From: DATJFQ01 sp035495555
GTDB lineage: Bacteria; Acidobacteriota; Vicinamibacteria; Vicinamibacterales; 2-12-FULL-66-21
Direction: 5' to 3'
Length of the DNA stretch: 64,000 nt
NCBI GenBank assembly: GCA_035495555.1
Contig: DATJFQ010000024.1
Coordinates: forward strand, 13,858-77,857
Each line of letters starts with the position of its first letter. Positions within the stretch are counted from its first letter, which is position 1. The translations under genes and the position numbers were made by a program. The notes beneath the pieces are model-generated. The model did no database searches and had not been told where the DNA came from. It saw nothing but the letters and a program-made list of their open reading frames with translations. Positions 37,401 through 45,808 of the stretch are shown here, one piece after another.

Positions 37401-40339
37401 GGCACGGGCGAGGCAGCTGAGGTCACTGTCCACGAACCGGCGGGGACTTCCTTGCGTTCCGTGTCCCAGGTGTAGAACCCGTTCCCTTCCGCGCGGCGGA
37501 CGCTGTTCCACTGAATCTGCGTCAACGTCACGTGCACGGGGATCTCGGGCACTGCCGTTCCATCCAGTGCTGCCGCCACGATCTCCGTGTGAATGCCCTT
37601 CGACTGCTCGTTGAAATATGGAATCCGCCTCACACCGATGTACCACGGCGCCGGATGCACGACAATGGACGCGCGATTCGCAATGTGCTGGCGCGAGACG
37701 TCCTCGACGTCGCCTTCCAGTGTGTATGTGTAAGGAGCGCCGGCAGCGGCGGCAGTCTTCAACGTGAGCGGAAGATTACCGGTCGCCGTCAATTGCGCGT
37801 CCTTCCCGGCCACCTCCGGCTTGAGCGGCATCGAGTCATCGCTTTCGCCGACGAATACCCAGCGGTCCGGCGGGAATGCCTCCGTAATCTTCTCGGGTGC
37901 GCTGTAGGCTCTCGTGCGCGTGAAGCTCCAGTGGGTCGGCCGCTTCACCATCGGCGCGCCGAAGAGATAGCGTGCCTTGATCACGCCCGTCAGGCTGTCA
38001 CCGGCGATTGGCGCTCCCGCTCCTCCGAGTGTCACGTCGACCCGGAAGTCCGGCCGGCGATAGGCCGCGACGAGGAAATTACCGCGGACGGTGCGGTACG
38101 ACAGCCGGTAATCGAATTCGCGTCCCTCCTCCTCGCCGGGCGTGCGCGGACGCTGCCGGCGCTCGTCTGCCGCCTTCTGATCCGAAGCAAGGACCGCGGC
38201 AATCGAATAATCGCCGAGCGACCCATCCTCCGGCACCGCCATGGTCCAGTCCGCCGCGCTCCACCCGTTCACCTTGACGGTCCGCTGATCGACGATGCGA
38301 TCGCGCGAATCGCGAACGGTGATCGACACCGGCGTGCCTTCCGCGAGCAGCGAAACTCCGGACGGCGCGTTCTGACGCAGGATGGCTTTGAGATGGACTT
38401 CTTCGCCGAGCCGGTAGACGCCGCGATCGGTGAAGACGGTCCCGCGCAGCAGGGGATCCGCGTCTTCGAGATCGAATCGCAGACCGAATTCCCACGGGCT
38501 CAGACCTTCGTTCCAATCGCTGCCGACGTATGCGAAGTCGCCGTCCTTTTCAGCGGTGACGAGGAACGCGAAGCGGTACCACTGGCGCGAGTCGCGAACC
38601 CGCGTGTTGGGCGCGACCACTGTTCCGTCGGCCCCTGTCGTTCCGGACCAGAGCGTCGATCCATCCAGCTTCACGATCGAGACAGCCGCTCCCGGGACAG
38701 GCGCGCCGCTATCGAGGCGCGTCACGAACACGAGTGTGTTCAGCGGGCTGTCCTTGACCGTGATGCCGAGGGTGGTGACCTGGACGATGGTCGAGCGAAT
38801 CGTGGGGGACCCATCCGGTTGCATCCACGCGCGAGCATGCTCGATCGGATCGCCCTCCTCCACCGCCGCCCAGACGAGCCCGGTGCCGTTGGACTTCAGC
38901 ACCCGGGACATATCGAGGCCGTGCGAGTTGATCTTGTCGGGCGTGCCGCCGAGTCGCCGGTCCACCGGCTCACCATCGGGCGCCTGATGGAAGTTGTTCT
39001 GCTGCTGCGCAATGACCGTCGCCATCAGATCGGATGGGTCGAGCGCTGCCGCCCACTGCTTCACGTTGCGGAAGTTGCGTGCATAGAACGGGAGCTGCGC
39101 GCCACCGCCGGTTTCCCACACGCCGTGGCCGTCGCCAAAACTGGTGAACGCGCGCTGGTGCCAGTTCTCGACCGCGCCCATCCACGTGTAGCCGAGCGTC
39201 TGGCCGTCGGCGGCCTGCAGCGTTGGCGGGAGTGTCAGCAGCCATTTGGTAGCCGGCGGCTGTGCCTTGAAGCCGCCATCCTCGACGGTCAGGTGCTCTT
39301 CCTCGTTCGCCTCGTCCCTGTTGCGCTGCCGCGGCGGCTCCTTTTTCTCCGGGACCGCTCGCCCGGGATCGGTGATGTCGTCGGCTTTCAATGCGGCGGC
39401 AAAGGCAGACGCCTTGACGGCCGCGCGGAAATCAACGGTATTGCCGGCGTCCGGATCGCATGTCGCCGTGCAGTGCACGCCGTCGACGAAGAAGGCGTGC
39501 TCCACCTCGACGACGTAGTCCTGAATCGCGCGGGACACCGCGCTTCCGGCAGGTGACGGAACGGCGCCGTCGGTCTGAATCCTGACGAAACTCTCTGGCG
39601 GAATCGGCGTCGTCAACTCGATGACCACAAGGTCTTTCGACGGCGTGAACCGCTTCTTGTCCCACGTCGCCGCCAGCCGGAGCTGAATGGGTCCCGACGC
39701 CTGCGCCGCAGCACCGGCGGTCGCGATTTTCTGCGCGAGCGCCTGCGCCGCGCCCGGATCGACCTGCGCGAGGCGCTGTTGGACGTCGGAGGCAATCGAA
39801 GGCGTGGTGAACGAGTGGGGCTGAAACGCCGCCGAGAGGTGTGAGACGACGTCCTGCGGGTTGACCGGCTGATTGAAATTGAGCGCGACGAGCGCCGGCG
39901 CATCGTAGCGGCCACCGGGGCGATACCAGTTCGTCCGGAGGAGGCGCGCCGTTGGAGTCGTGAATTTGAAGGTGTACGCCTGCGCCAGCCGCCGTCCGCT
40001 GTCGGCGGCTGCCGTTTCGTCGATGGTGATCGTGTATTCCGTCGCCAGCGGCAGCCGTTTCGCGGGCGTGAAGACGAGGATCGTCGTCCCCGACCAGCGG
40101 AACGTGCCGGTCACGGCCGGGGTGATGTGAAAGAAGGCCGGCGGCAATTGTGCTGGCACACGGCCCATCGTGACCATCGGTTCCGAAAAGACGACGCGGA
40201 TCTCGCTGGCTTCGGCGGCCGACGCCGTTTCTCCTTTTGGTCCTGCGCTGACGACGCGCAGCGGCGGCGGCGTTTGCGGATATGCAGAAAGGGCGGAAAC
40301 AAGAAGGCAGAAACAGACGAACACGGATCGGCGTGTCAT
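34466..40339 (-). CDS. Bacterial alpha-2-macroglobulin (YfhM-like)
   Basis: A protein of about 1957 residues, close to the E. coli YfhM class. A signal peptide (VFVCFCLLVSALSAYPQ) has no lipobox cysteine at the cleavage point, so it may be periplasmic without a lipid anchor. Large MG-type beta-sandwich repeats fill the first 1300 residues. The thioester motif GCAEQ has its cysteine near residue 1460, followed by the alpha/alpha thioester-domain helices. Such proteins trap proteases that enter the periplasm and partner with PBP1C, which repairs the wall; the pbpC gene directly follows, as in E. coli. The start is the first ATG before a signal peptide. Confidence 0.92.
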   Translation of the reverse strand: MTRRSVFVCFCLLVSALSAYPQTPPPLRVVSAGPKGETASAAEASEIRVVFSEPMVTMGRVPAQLPPAFFHITPAVTGTFRWSGTTILVFTPAKRLPLATEYTITIDETAAADSGRRLAQAYTFKFTTPTARLLRTNWYRPGGRYDAPALVALNFNQPVNPQDVVSHLSAAFQPHSFTTPSIASDVQQRLAQVDPGAAQALAQKIATAGAAAQASGPIQLRLAATWDKKRFTPSKDLVVIELTTPIPPESFVRIQTDGAVPSPAGSAVSRAIQDYVVEVEHAFFVDGVHCTATCDPDAGNTVDFRAAVKASAFAAALKADDITDPGRAVPEKKEPPRQRNRDEANEEEHLTVEDGGFKAQPPATKWLLTLPPTLQAADGQTLGYTWMGAVENWHQRAFTSFGDGHGVWETGGGAQLPFYARNFRNVKQWAAALDPSDLMATVIAQQQNNFHQAPDGEPVDRRLGGTPDKINSHGLDMSRVLKSNGTGLVWAAVEEGDPIEHARAWMQPDGSPTIRSTIVQVTTLGITVKDSPLNTLVFVTRLDSGAPVPGAAVSIVKLDGSTLWSGTTGADGTVVAPNTRVRDSRQWYRFAFLVTAEKDGDFAYVGSDWNEGLSPWEFGLRFDLEDADPLLRGTVFTDRGVYRLGEEVHLKAILRQNAPSGVSLLAEGTPVSITVRDSRDRIVDQRTVKVNGWSAADWTMAVPEDGSLGDYSIAAVLASDQKAADERRQRPRTPGEEEGREFDYRLSYRTVRGNFLVAAYRRPDFRVDVTLGGAGAPIAGDSLTGVIKARYLFGAPMVKRPTHWSFTRTRAYSAPEKITEAFPPDRWVFVGESDDSMPLKPEVAGKDAQLTATGNLPLTLKTAAAAGAPYTYTLEGDVEDVSRQHIANRASIVVHPAPWYIGVRRIPYFNEQSKGIHTEIVAAALDGTAVPEIPVHVTLTQIQWNSVRRAEGNGFYTWDTERKEVPAGSWTVTSAASPVPIDIPLPAGGYFVLEARADADNGRYTVTRESFYSLGSGYTAWERYDHNRIDLVAEKQTYRPGETARIMIQSPWERATALLTVEREGIRTHRQFELTSTQQSVDVPITEDAIPDLFVSVVLIKGRTAQPANARDDPSDPGKPAFRVGYVRLGVEDVSKRLTVAVHANKEEYRPANSASVTVDVKDPQGVPSQSEVTLWAVDYGVLSLTAYKTPDVLDSVYVQKSLAVLTEDTRQRIISRRVLTPKGETDGGGGGADSGAGTIRRDFRVLAFWLGSVTTDARGHASVAVKLPESLTTYRIMAVAADKASRFGSADAEIRINKPVTLKAAFPRFLAVGDKATFGAVVTSQLASAGSAKVTVESLDPDVMIFSDTAPRTVDVPAGGSVEVRFDAAGRAIGRARVKVTVSLNGESDAFEDSIPVEVLASPETVAAVGQSTGSASERLTIPSGVVPGLGGLHVEIASTALVNLGEGARYLVEYPYGCAEQRGSRALAMLLAADLGGAFRLPGIDAAKLRPTAQSALKELEKFQCPSGGFAYWPGACYTTSPYLTAYLLHVFQVASDLKYDVDPQMRERAYRYLHESLAQAPPTNEGWWPMYTAWQAFAVKVLVEGGRNEDSNITRLYGYRDRMPVFALAYLHDALLAKGESSGVREAELRRRIGNSILPEATTAHVEELSDPYLLWFWNSNVRSTAIVLNSLVKSGQPDDRYRQFVTWLLQVREKGRWRNTQENALALEALVAYYRKYEAVVPNFTATASLGGKGLLTHTFAGRTTDAVTAEVPMARLASEGTPGAEQSLTFSKSGEGTLFYSARFRYAVDQLFQDGLDQGIRLERAYAPYVENGSRPAATRFNAGDLIRVTLTLQLTKERRFVAVTDPVPAGLEPVESWFASSAASLAKSQDDQGDASDWTAWWQRGGFDRVERHDDRVELFATRLSEGRHTFSYIVRATTAGTFRTAPARAEEMYEPEVFGRTATAVIEVRQ

Positions 40340-40406
40340 AGCGCGACTCTGATCCCGTTTGACACCGCCCGCGCGAGTCTCGCTGGGCAGCGGCGGACTG
40401 ATTTTC

Positions 40407-40511
40407 GACTGGAAACTGGCGACTGGCAACTGGCGACTGGTAACTGAAGACTGGTAACTGGAAACTGGCAACTGGCAACTGGCAACTGAAGACTGGTAAC
40501 TGGCGACTATC
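40407..40511. repeat. Heptamer tandem array, AACTGGC/GACTGGT units
   Basis: Fifteen consecutive seven-base units with AACTGGC, GACTGGC, GACTGGT, AACTGGA and AACTGAA variants, the longest clean array here. Its last unit ends at the base before the TAA of the downstream HTH-RDD gene. It sits between that gene and the leader of the alpha-2-macroglobulin gene. Confidence 0.95.
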
Positions 40512-41141
40512 TTACGCGTGCGCGCGGCGATCCTGAACGAACAGCGTCGGAATCCGCTGGCGCAGCAGGTCCGTGGCGCGTGACCCCGGCGACCTGCCGG
40601 TCAGCAGCGTGCCCGCGGTGTAGTAGACGAGTGCAGCGATCGCCATCGACGCGCCGAAACCAACGGGCGCCGCGAGTGAAAGAACGGACCCGGCGGTGAG
40701 CACCGCGGCCGTGTCGAGAATCGCGGCGAATGTGCGCGGCACGAAATATCCCTGTGCGGCGGCCTTCTGGATTGCCGAAGGAGCGGACGCGCGGCGCTCC
40801 ACGCCACCGGGGATGAGCGCCGTCTCGTCCTGGTATTCGGGGGCTTGCCCGATGAGTTGCGCCTGGGCGCGTATCACGCGGGCCGCGCGGCGATCTCCGA
40901 TCGGAAACAGGCGGCAGAACTCGTCGACGACTTCATCGGAATCCACTCCGACCGCGCGCGCGTAATCGCGGACGAACGCGCGGGCGAAGATGCCCGTCGG
41001 CCAGCGCGAGAAGTCGTTGCGTTCCAGCCCCTGCCACAGCTCGACCCCGACGTTGGTCACGCTGGCAATGGTTTCGAGCGAAATGCCCCGGCGTTCCCGT
41101 TCGCTCCTCAGCCGCGGGCCGAAAGTATCCTTGTCCGACAT
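40512..41141 (-). CDS. Helix-turn-helix protein fused to an RDD-like membrane domain, second copy
   Basis: A 209-residue protein with the same order as the one at 29205: HTH-25/RodZ domain (LRSERERRGISLETIASVTN, WPTGIFARAFVRDYARAVGV) at residues 8-75, linker, then an RDD-like segment near 135 (PRTFAAILDTAAVLTAGSVL) with a second helix and YYTAGTLLTGRSPG. The RDD pattern R-x2-A-x2-L-D is kept. The two HTH regions share most positions, pointing to a within-genome duplication or a family. The longer open frame upstream to 41654 has no membrane or HTH character and overlaps the divergent YkgJ-like gene, so the ATG at 41141 is used. Confidence 0.75.
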   Translation of the reverse strand: MSDKDTFGPRLRSERERRGISLETIASVTNVGVELWQGLERNDFSRWPTGIFARAFVRDYARAVGVDSDEVVDEFCRLFPIGDRRAARVIRAQAQLIGQAPEYQDETALIPGGVERRASAPSAIQKAAAQGYFVPRTFAAILDTAAVLTAGSVLSLAAPVGFGASMAIAALVYYTAGTLLTGRSPGSRATDLLRQRIPTLFVQDRRAHA

Positions 41142-41318
41142 GGCGGGTACAGCGGTCGAGCAATTGTCACGCCGCGGGAACGCGTCGGATTCGTCGGACG
41201 TTCGGAAGACAGGACGGCGGCGGTTTGCGATTTTTGTAATCGTCGACACGAATCCGGGCGTCGCGATGCGGACCCGCACCGCCGGCGCATATGATCGACG
41301 GGTCGGATCCGCGATTCC

Positions 41319-42329
41319 ATGTCGTCCCGCTGCCTCAGTTTCCACGCCGGCTATCGATGCCGGCATTCCGGCGTCTGCTGTCGGGCCGGATGGGACATCC
41401 CGTTCGAAGGGCAGGAGCGTGAAGCCGTGGAGCGTCTCCATCTCGTCCCACTCGGCGCGTTCAGAGATGGCGCCGACGTGTCGTTCGCGGCGCGCCGCGC
41501 CGACGGGGCCTGCGTCTTCCTCGAAGCCGGGAATGAACGGGTGCTCTGTGGAATTCATCGCGCCGCGGGTCAGCAGACGCTGCCGGCCGCCTGCCGGATG
41601 TTCCCGCGGGTCGCGCTTCGGGACTCGCGCGGATGGACGGTCACGCTGTCGCACTTCTGCCCGACGGCCGCATCGCTCCTCTTCGAGGACGACGAGGACG
41701 TGCAGATTGTCGACGCGCCGGCTTCACTCATCGATGTGGGACCGCTGGAAGGTCTCGATGCCGCCGACGCCATTCCCCCGCTGCTGCGCGACGGCGTGCT
41801 CATGGATCTGGAGAGCTTTTCGGAGTGGGAGTCGCACGCCATTAGGGTCCTGACTGCACGCGGCTGCACACCCGAAGCGTCGGTCTCGCGGCTGGAAGAG
41901 CTGACTGACGAGCTCGCGGGCTGGTCGCCTGGCGAGGGGGAGCTGATCGATCGCGTTCGGACGGTTTTCATGAGCGAGCGCCCACCATGCGGTGGGGGCC
42001 TCCAGGCCTGTTCTGCTGATGCCGCCGCGGCCGGGTCGCGCGCGGCTCAGCGATGGCTCGCCGGGCATCTGTTCGGCAACTGGATCGCGTATCAAGGGCG
42101 CGGCCTGCGCACGATCGTGCGATACGTGCGCGCGTGCCTCGACGTCTTTCGCATCGAACTCGCCCGCGATGGCGACGCGCTGGAGGCGATCCGGCGCAGC
42201 GACTATCTCATCGTGCATGAATCGGATTCGCAGCAGCTCGCGGCGTCGATCGATGGACTCGCGAGGCGCGAGGCGCGAGGCGCGAGGCGCGAGGCGGGAG
42301 GCGGGAGGCGGGAGGCGGGATTTGACTAA
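41319..42329 (+). CDS. YkgJ-like zinc/iron-chelating cysteine cluster protein
   Basis: A 336-residue protein. The N-terminal cysteine cluster (CRHSGVCCRAGWDIPF, then C-x-F-L and CGIHRAAG, LPAACRMFPR) follows the YkgJ/Fli-type CxxxxC pattern thought to bind zinc or an iron-sulfur cluster. The rest is helical with no assigned role. The last about 22 residues (REARGARREAGGGRREAG) are encoded by a GC-rich heptamer array, so this tail is probably not conserved. It is divergent from the HTH-RDD gene. Confidence 0.8.
   Translation: MSSRCLSFHAGYRCRHSGVCCRAGWDIPFEGQEREAVERLHLVPLGAFRDGADVSFAARRADGACVFLEAGNERVLCGIHRAAGQQTLPAACRMFPRVALRDSRGWTVTLSHFCPTAASLLFEDDEDVQIVDAPASLIDVGPLEGLDAADAIPPLLRDGVLMDLESFSEWESHAIRVLTARGCTPEASVSRLEELTDELAGWSPGEGELIDRVRTVFMSERPPCGGGLQACSADAAAAGSRAAQRWLAGHLFGNWIAYQGRGLRTIVRYVRACLDVFRIELARDGDALEAIRRSDYLIVHESDSQQLAASIDGLARREARGARREAGGGRREAGFD
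42261..42320. repeat. Heptamer array, GCGAGGC/GGGAGGC units, translated
   Basis: Eight units, five GCGAGGC then three GGGAGGC, forming the last coding part of the YkgJ-like gene. GC-rich units contain no stop in any frame, so the frame reads through. Directly after it (about 42331-42365) come GTAGTTGG-type units. Confidence 0.93.
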
Positions 42330-42387
42330 TTGGTAATTGCGTAGTTGGGTAGTTGGGTAGTTGTGTTATTTGTCTCCTCTCATCACC

Positions 42388-43614
42388 ATGAACGTCCTTG
42401 ATCGATTTCTTCATTACGTCACCATCGATACGCGGGCGGACGACAGCTCGCAGACCTGCCCGACCACACCGGGACAACTCGAGTTGATGCACGTGCTCGA
42501 CGCCGATCTGCGCGCGGTTGGACTTACCGACGTCTCGATCGACGAGAACGGATATCTGATGGCGACCATCCCGTCATCGGTGACGCAGCCGGTGCCGACG
42601 ATCGGCTTCATTGCGCACGTCGATACGTCGCCCGAGATGCCTGGCAACGGCGTCGAACCGATCGTTCATCGTGCGTGGGACGGCTCCGACATCGTGCTGC
42701 CCGACGACCGGACGGCTGTGCTGCGGGTCGCCGACAACCCCGATCTAGCCGCGCAGGTCGGCAACGACATCGTCACTGCCTCGGGCACGACGCTCCTTGG
42801 CGCGGACGACAAGGCCGGCGTGGCGGCTATCGTGGCCGCGGCGGAATACCTGATGAAGCATCCGGAAGTGCCGCACGGCACGATCCGGATTGGATTCACG
42901 CCGGACGAGGAGATCGGGCGCGGCGCGAACCGCTTCGATGTGGAGCGATTCGGCGCGACGTACGCGTACACGCTCGACGGCGGGTCGGCGGGAGAGCTGG
43001 AGTACGAGAGCTTTTCAGCCGACGTCGTCCGTGTCACGTTCGTCGGCTTCAATACGCATCCCGGGTTTGCGACCGGCAGGATGATCAATTCGATCAAAGC
43101 CGCTGCGCGATTCATCGATAGTCTGCCCGCCGGTGTGCTCTCGCCCGAGACGACGTCAGGATATGAAGGGTTCGTGCACCCCTATCATCTCGACGCGGCC
43201 GTCGATCGAACGACCGTTCGAGTGCTGCTGAGGGACTTCGTCACCGCGACGCTGTCTGACAAAGCCGAACTCATCGAGCGGGCTGCGCGCGATGCGGCGA
43301 GGGCGTTCGGTGCCACGGTGGAGATCGAGCGGCAGGAACAGTATCGCAACATGCGCGAGGTGCTCGATCACCATCTGGAAGTCGTCGACCGCGCCCGCAG
43401 CGCGATCATGCGGCTCGGACTGACGCCGATCGAGCGGCCGATCCGCGGAGGGACGGACGGCTCACGGCTGTCGTTCATGGGGCTGCCGACGCCCAACCTG
43501 TTTGCAGGCGAGCACAACTTCCACTCACGGCTGGAGTGGACGTCGCGTCAGGAACTCGAGCTCGCTGCGCGCGCAATCGTGGAAATCGCGCGAGAGTCAA
43601 ACATGAATCCCTAA
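42388..43614 (+). CDS. pepT: Peptidase T (tripeptide aminopeptidase)
   Basis: A 408-residue M20 metallopeptidase. Metal-binding motifs are present in order: FIAHVDTSPE (His, Asp), GADDKAGVAAI (Asp), and TPDEEIGRGA (Glu pair), then a lid domain region YAYTLDGGSAGELEYESFS and, near the C terminus, RGGTDGSRLSFMGLPTPN and GEHNFHSRLEW, all typical of PepT. It removes the N-terminal residue of tripeptides in the cytoplasm. The ATG is preceded by no strong site, and the upstream heptamer array ends about 20 bases before. Its last residues, N-P-stop, lie within the next array. Confidence 0.92.
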   Translation: MNVLDRFLHYVTIDTRADDSSQTCPTTPGQLELMHVLDADLRAVGLTDVSIDENGYLMATIPSSVTQPVPTIGFIAHVDTSPEMPGNGVEPIVHRAWDGSDIVLPDDRTAVLRVADNPDLAAQVGNDIVTASGTTLLGADDKAGVAAIVAAAEYLMKHPEVPHGTIRIGFTPDEEIGRGANRFDVERFGATYAYTLDGGSAGELEYESFSADVVRVTFVGFNTHPGFATGRMINSIKAAARFIDSLPAGVLSPETTSGYEGFVHPYHLDAAVDRTTVRVLLRDFVTATLSDKAELIERAARDAARAFGATVEIERQEQYRNMREVLDHHLEVVDRARSAIMRLGLTPIERPIRGGTDGSRLSFMGLPTPNLFAGEHNFHSRLEWTSRQELELAARAIVEIARESNMNP

Positions 43615-43690
43615 TCCCTAATCGCCAATCGTCGAATCCCTGATCCGTGAATCCTGAATCCCGAATCCCCGAATCCCCGAATCGTGATTG
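43606..43690. repeat. Heptamer array, AATCCCT units
   Basis: AATCCCT, AATCCCT, AATCGCC, AATCGTC, GAATCCC, TGATCCG, TGAATCC and more, with some eight-base units toward the end. The pepT stop TAA is formed by the join of the first two units. The unit series AATCCCTAATCGCC recurs in the array at 45597. Confidence 0.9.
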
Positions 43691-43724
43691 CTTAGCCGAT
43701 ATCCAGATGAGTAAGTAACTCAGC

Positions 43725-43773
43725 GCGCCGCACGCCGCATGCCGCACGCCGCACGACGCGTGCCGCACGCCTC
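43725..43773. repeat. Heptamer array, ACGCCGC units
   Basis: Seven units: GCGCCGC, ACGCCGC, ATGCCGC, ACGCCGC, ACGACGC, GTGCCGC, ACGCCTC. It overlaps the first two bases of the stop codon of the VWFA-type gene on the minus strand. Confidence 0.9.
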
Positions 43774-45571
43774 ACCTGACACGAAACGGCACAAGTGCTT
43801 GCGCGTGGGCGCTGCCGGACGCCGCGCGGAACTCGACGAGATATTCACCCCTCGCCAGGGACGCGATGGGCAACGACGTCTCGTACTGACCGTCAGGGCG
43901 GCGCGTCAGCGGGAGATCGGCCAGGGCGACGGCTCCCTTGTTGAGGAGACGCGCCGTCGGCGCGGACGATGGCGCCAGGGTTCCGGCGAGGCCGACACGA
44001 ATCACGACCCGGTCGGACCGCTCGAAGTCGTGGCCGGCGAACGGCACCGCGGCGTCGTTCGATTCGATGTCGCGCAACTCGATTCCCGTGCGTGCACGAA
44101 AGACACGCGGCGACGCAAAGGCGATCGGCACGCGGCCGTAGTCTGGCACCGTGACCGAGGTGGTCCGCGCGCCGAGCGAAGCGCCGCCGGTATCGGTCAG
44201 CGTCTGGCGGATATCGACCTCGCCGGGCGAGACGTCGAAGGTCGCGCTCCCGTTCACCGTGCGATCGAAAAAGAGACGACCGTCGGGTGACACGGCGCGG
44301 ACCCGGATGCTGACGTCCGTCCGTGCCGATGACGGCAGCCACGCCACCGTCATCGTGGGGTGACCTCCACCGGGTTGGGTGCCGACCCAGAGATCGCCGT
44401 CGGCCTCCTCGGGGCTCACGACGAGGGTGGAGAGCGCATGCGTGACCTCCGGCGGCACTTCTGCTGTGCTCGCCGATGCGCGTGCCGACGCGATCGCTGC
44501 CAGCGTCGGTGCGAAATAGCCGCGTCGAGCGTGGACCTCGAGGCCGGGCCGGCTCACATGCACATCGATCTTATGGAACTTGCCGTCGGCGGGATTCCTG
44601 GACGAGCTGTACCCAAGCAGGTAAAAGGCGCTGTTCTCGGTCACCATCTGCAGGAGGCGCTTTGCCGGCGCGTTGCTGCGCACGCTTTCCGCACCCGTGT
44701 CCGCGGACACCGACATCAGGACGCCGCTCATCAGCCCGAGGCTGCGGGGATCGAAGGTATAGACGGCCGTGTTGTTCTGATTGGCCTGCCGGATGAAATC
44801 CCGCAGCCAGTCCGCCTGGTCCGCCGGTCCGCCCATGGGACCAAAATCCTCGGTCACGAGGAGCACGGCCTTGCGCCCTTCCTTGATCGTGCCGAGAAAG
44901 CCCACCGTCGCCTCGAGCGCGGACCGCGACACCTGTGAGCGCAGTCCCTCGACGTTCCCCGCCCGATAGAGCTGCGCTTCCTCCATTGCGCTGCGCGGCG
45001 GCAGGTATACGCCTCGCCGTCCTTTGAGCTTCGCCACCGTTTCGGCCAGCGCCCTGCGATCGCGCGTGAACTCGATCGCGTCCGACGGCGTGAGCTGATC
45101 GGTGATGGCCACGAGGTCCGTCGGCCCGAACGCGTTGAGCACGAGATCGGTCAACGCTGCACGACCGCGGATGGCGGGCTCGAACTGGTCGATGTGGTAC
45201 TCGTCCCAGAAGACGACGAACACGCGGACGTCGTCGCGCGCGGCTTCCGCGTAAGCGTGCTCGCGCGAACGGATCGGCAGCGACAGGTCGTCGGTCGGTT
45301 GCCCGTCAGTCTCGAGAAACCGGAACGCTTCGATCGTTTGCGGTATGCCGTCTTCGCTGACCGCGAAGTCGTCGCGTGTGAGATCCGTGAGCGGCTTGCC
45401 GTGTTTGTCGAGGACCGTGACGTCGACGCGGACCAGGTTTGTCGCCGCGCGAAACGTCGGCTGCTGCTGAGCCGCCGGCGGCGGCGCCTGTGCGCCGAGC
45501 AGCGCCGACGCAATCAACGCCGCAGCGCCGGCCGCCAACACCGCGCGGGGAAACCACATGGGAAGTTCCAT
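43772..45571 (-). CDS. Secreted VWFA-related acidobacterial protein
   Basis: A 599-residue protein (start possibly at 45559, where GGAA lies six bases upstream of MWFPRAV). A signal peptide is followed by a beta-sandwich, DKHGKPLTDLTRDDFAVSED, and a von Willebrand A-type domain from about 95 (VFVVFWDEYHIDQFEPAIRG, then FGPTDLVAITDQL). This is the acidobacterial VWFA domain architecture. The MIDAS-like residues are incomplete to my eye. A C-terminal set of beta strands ends with AQALVPFRVR. Role unknown; surface adhesion or protein interaction is plausible. Confidence 0.85.
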   Translation of the reverse strand: MELPMWFPRAVLAAGAAALIASALLGAQAPPPAAQQQPTFRAATNLVRVDVTVLDKHGKPLTDLTRDDFAVSEDGIPQTIEAFRFLETDGQPTDDLSLPIRSREHAYAEAARDDVRVFVVFWDEYHIDQFEPAIRGRAALTDLVLNAFGPTDLVAITDQLTPSDAIEFTRDRRALAETVAKLKGRRGVYLPPRSAMEEAQLYRAGNVEGLRSQVSRSALEATVGFLGTIKEGRKAVLLVTEDFGPMGGPADQADWLRDFIRQANQNNTAVYTFDPRSLGLMSGVLMSVSADTGAESVRSNAPAKRLLQMVTENSAFYLLGYSSSRNPADGKFHKIDVHVSRPGLEVHARRGYFAPTLAAIASARASASTAEVPPEVTHALSTLVVSPEEADGDLWVGTQPGGGHPTMTVAWLPSSARTDVSIRVRAVSPDGRLFFDRTVNGSATFDVSPGEVDIRQTLTDTGGASLGARTTSVTVPDYGRVPIAFASPRVFRARTGIELRDIESNDAAVPFAGHDFERSDRVVIRVGLAGTLAPSSAPTARLLNKGAVALADLPLTRRPDGQYETSLPIASLARGEYLVEFRAASGSAHAQALVPFRVR

Positions 45572-45596
45572 CGGCAGAATAGCGCGTATTGCAAGA

Positions 45597-45808
45597 GCGT
45601 TGAATCCCCAATCCCTAATCGCCGATCCTCGGATCCCTGATCCTCAAATGCCTGATCCTCGAATCCCTGACCCCGAATCCCCGAACCCCTGATCGCGAAT
45701 CCGCGCATCCCGAATCGCGGATCCGGCGATGCTGGATGCGGGATTCGGGATGCGGGATGTGGGATCGGGGATTCGGGGATCGGCGATAAGGGATAAGGGA
45801 TTCAACGC
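45597..45808. repeat. Inverted-repeat heptamer/octamer array, GAATCCC family
   Basis: Arms of 32 bases, 45597-45628 and 45777-45808, pair with 29 of 32 matches and begin GCGTTGAATCCC. Between them the left half is built of AATCCC-type units and the right half of their complement, GGGATT. It fills the gap between the VWFA-type and xthA genes and contains the xthA stop codon. Confidence 0.9.

Noticed and set aside
35114..39556. Two long plus-strand open frames opposite the alpha-2-macroglobulin gene
   Set aside because: Antisense shadows of a well-supported gene with a thioester motif and signal peptide.
23828..45808. CRISPR array as the explanation for the repeats
   Set aside because: Units are 7-8 bases without spacers, and no cas gene is seen.
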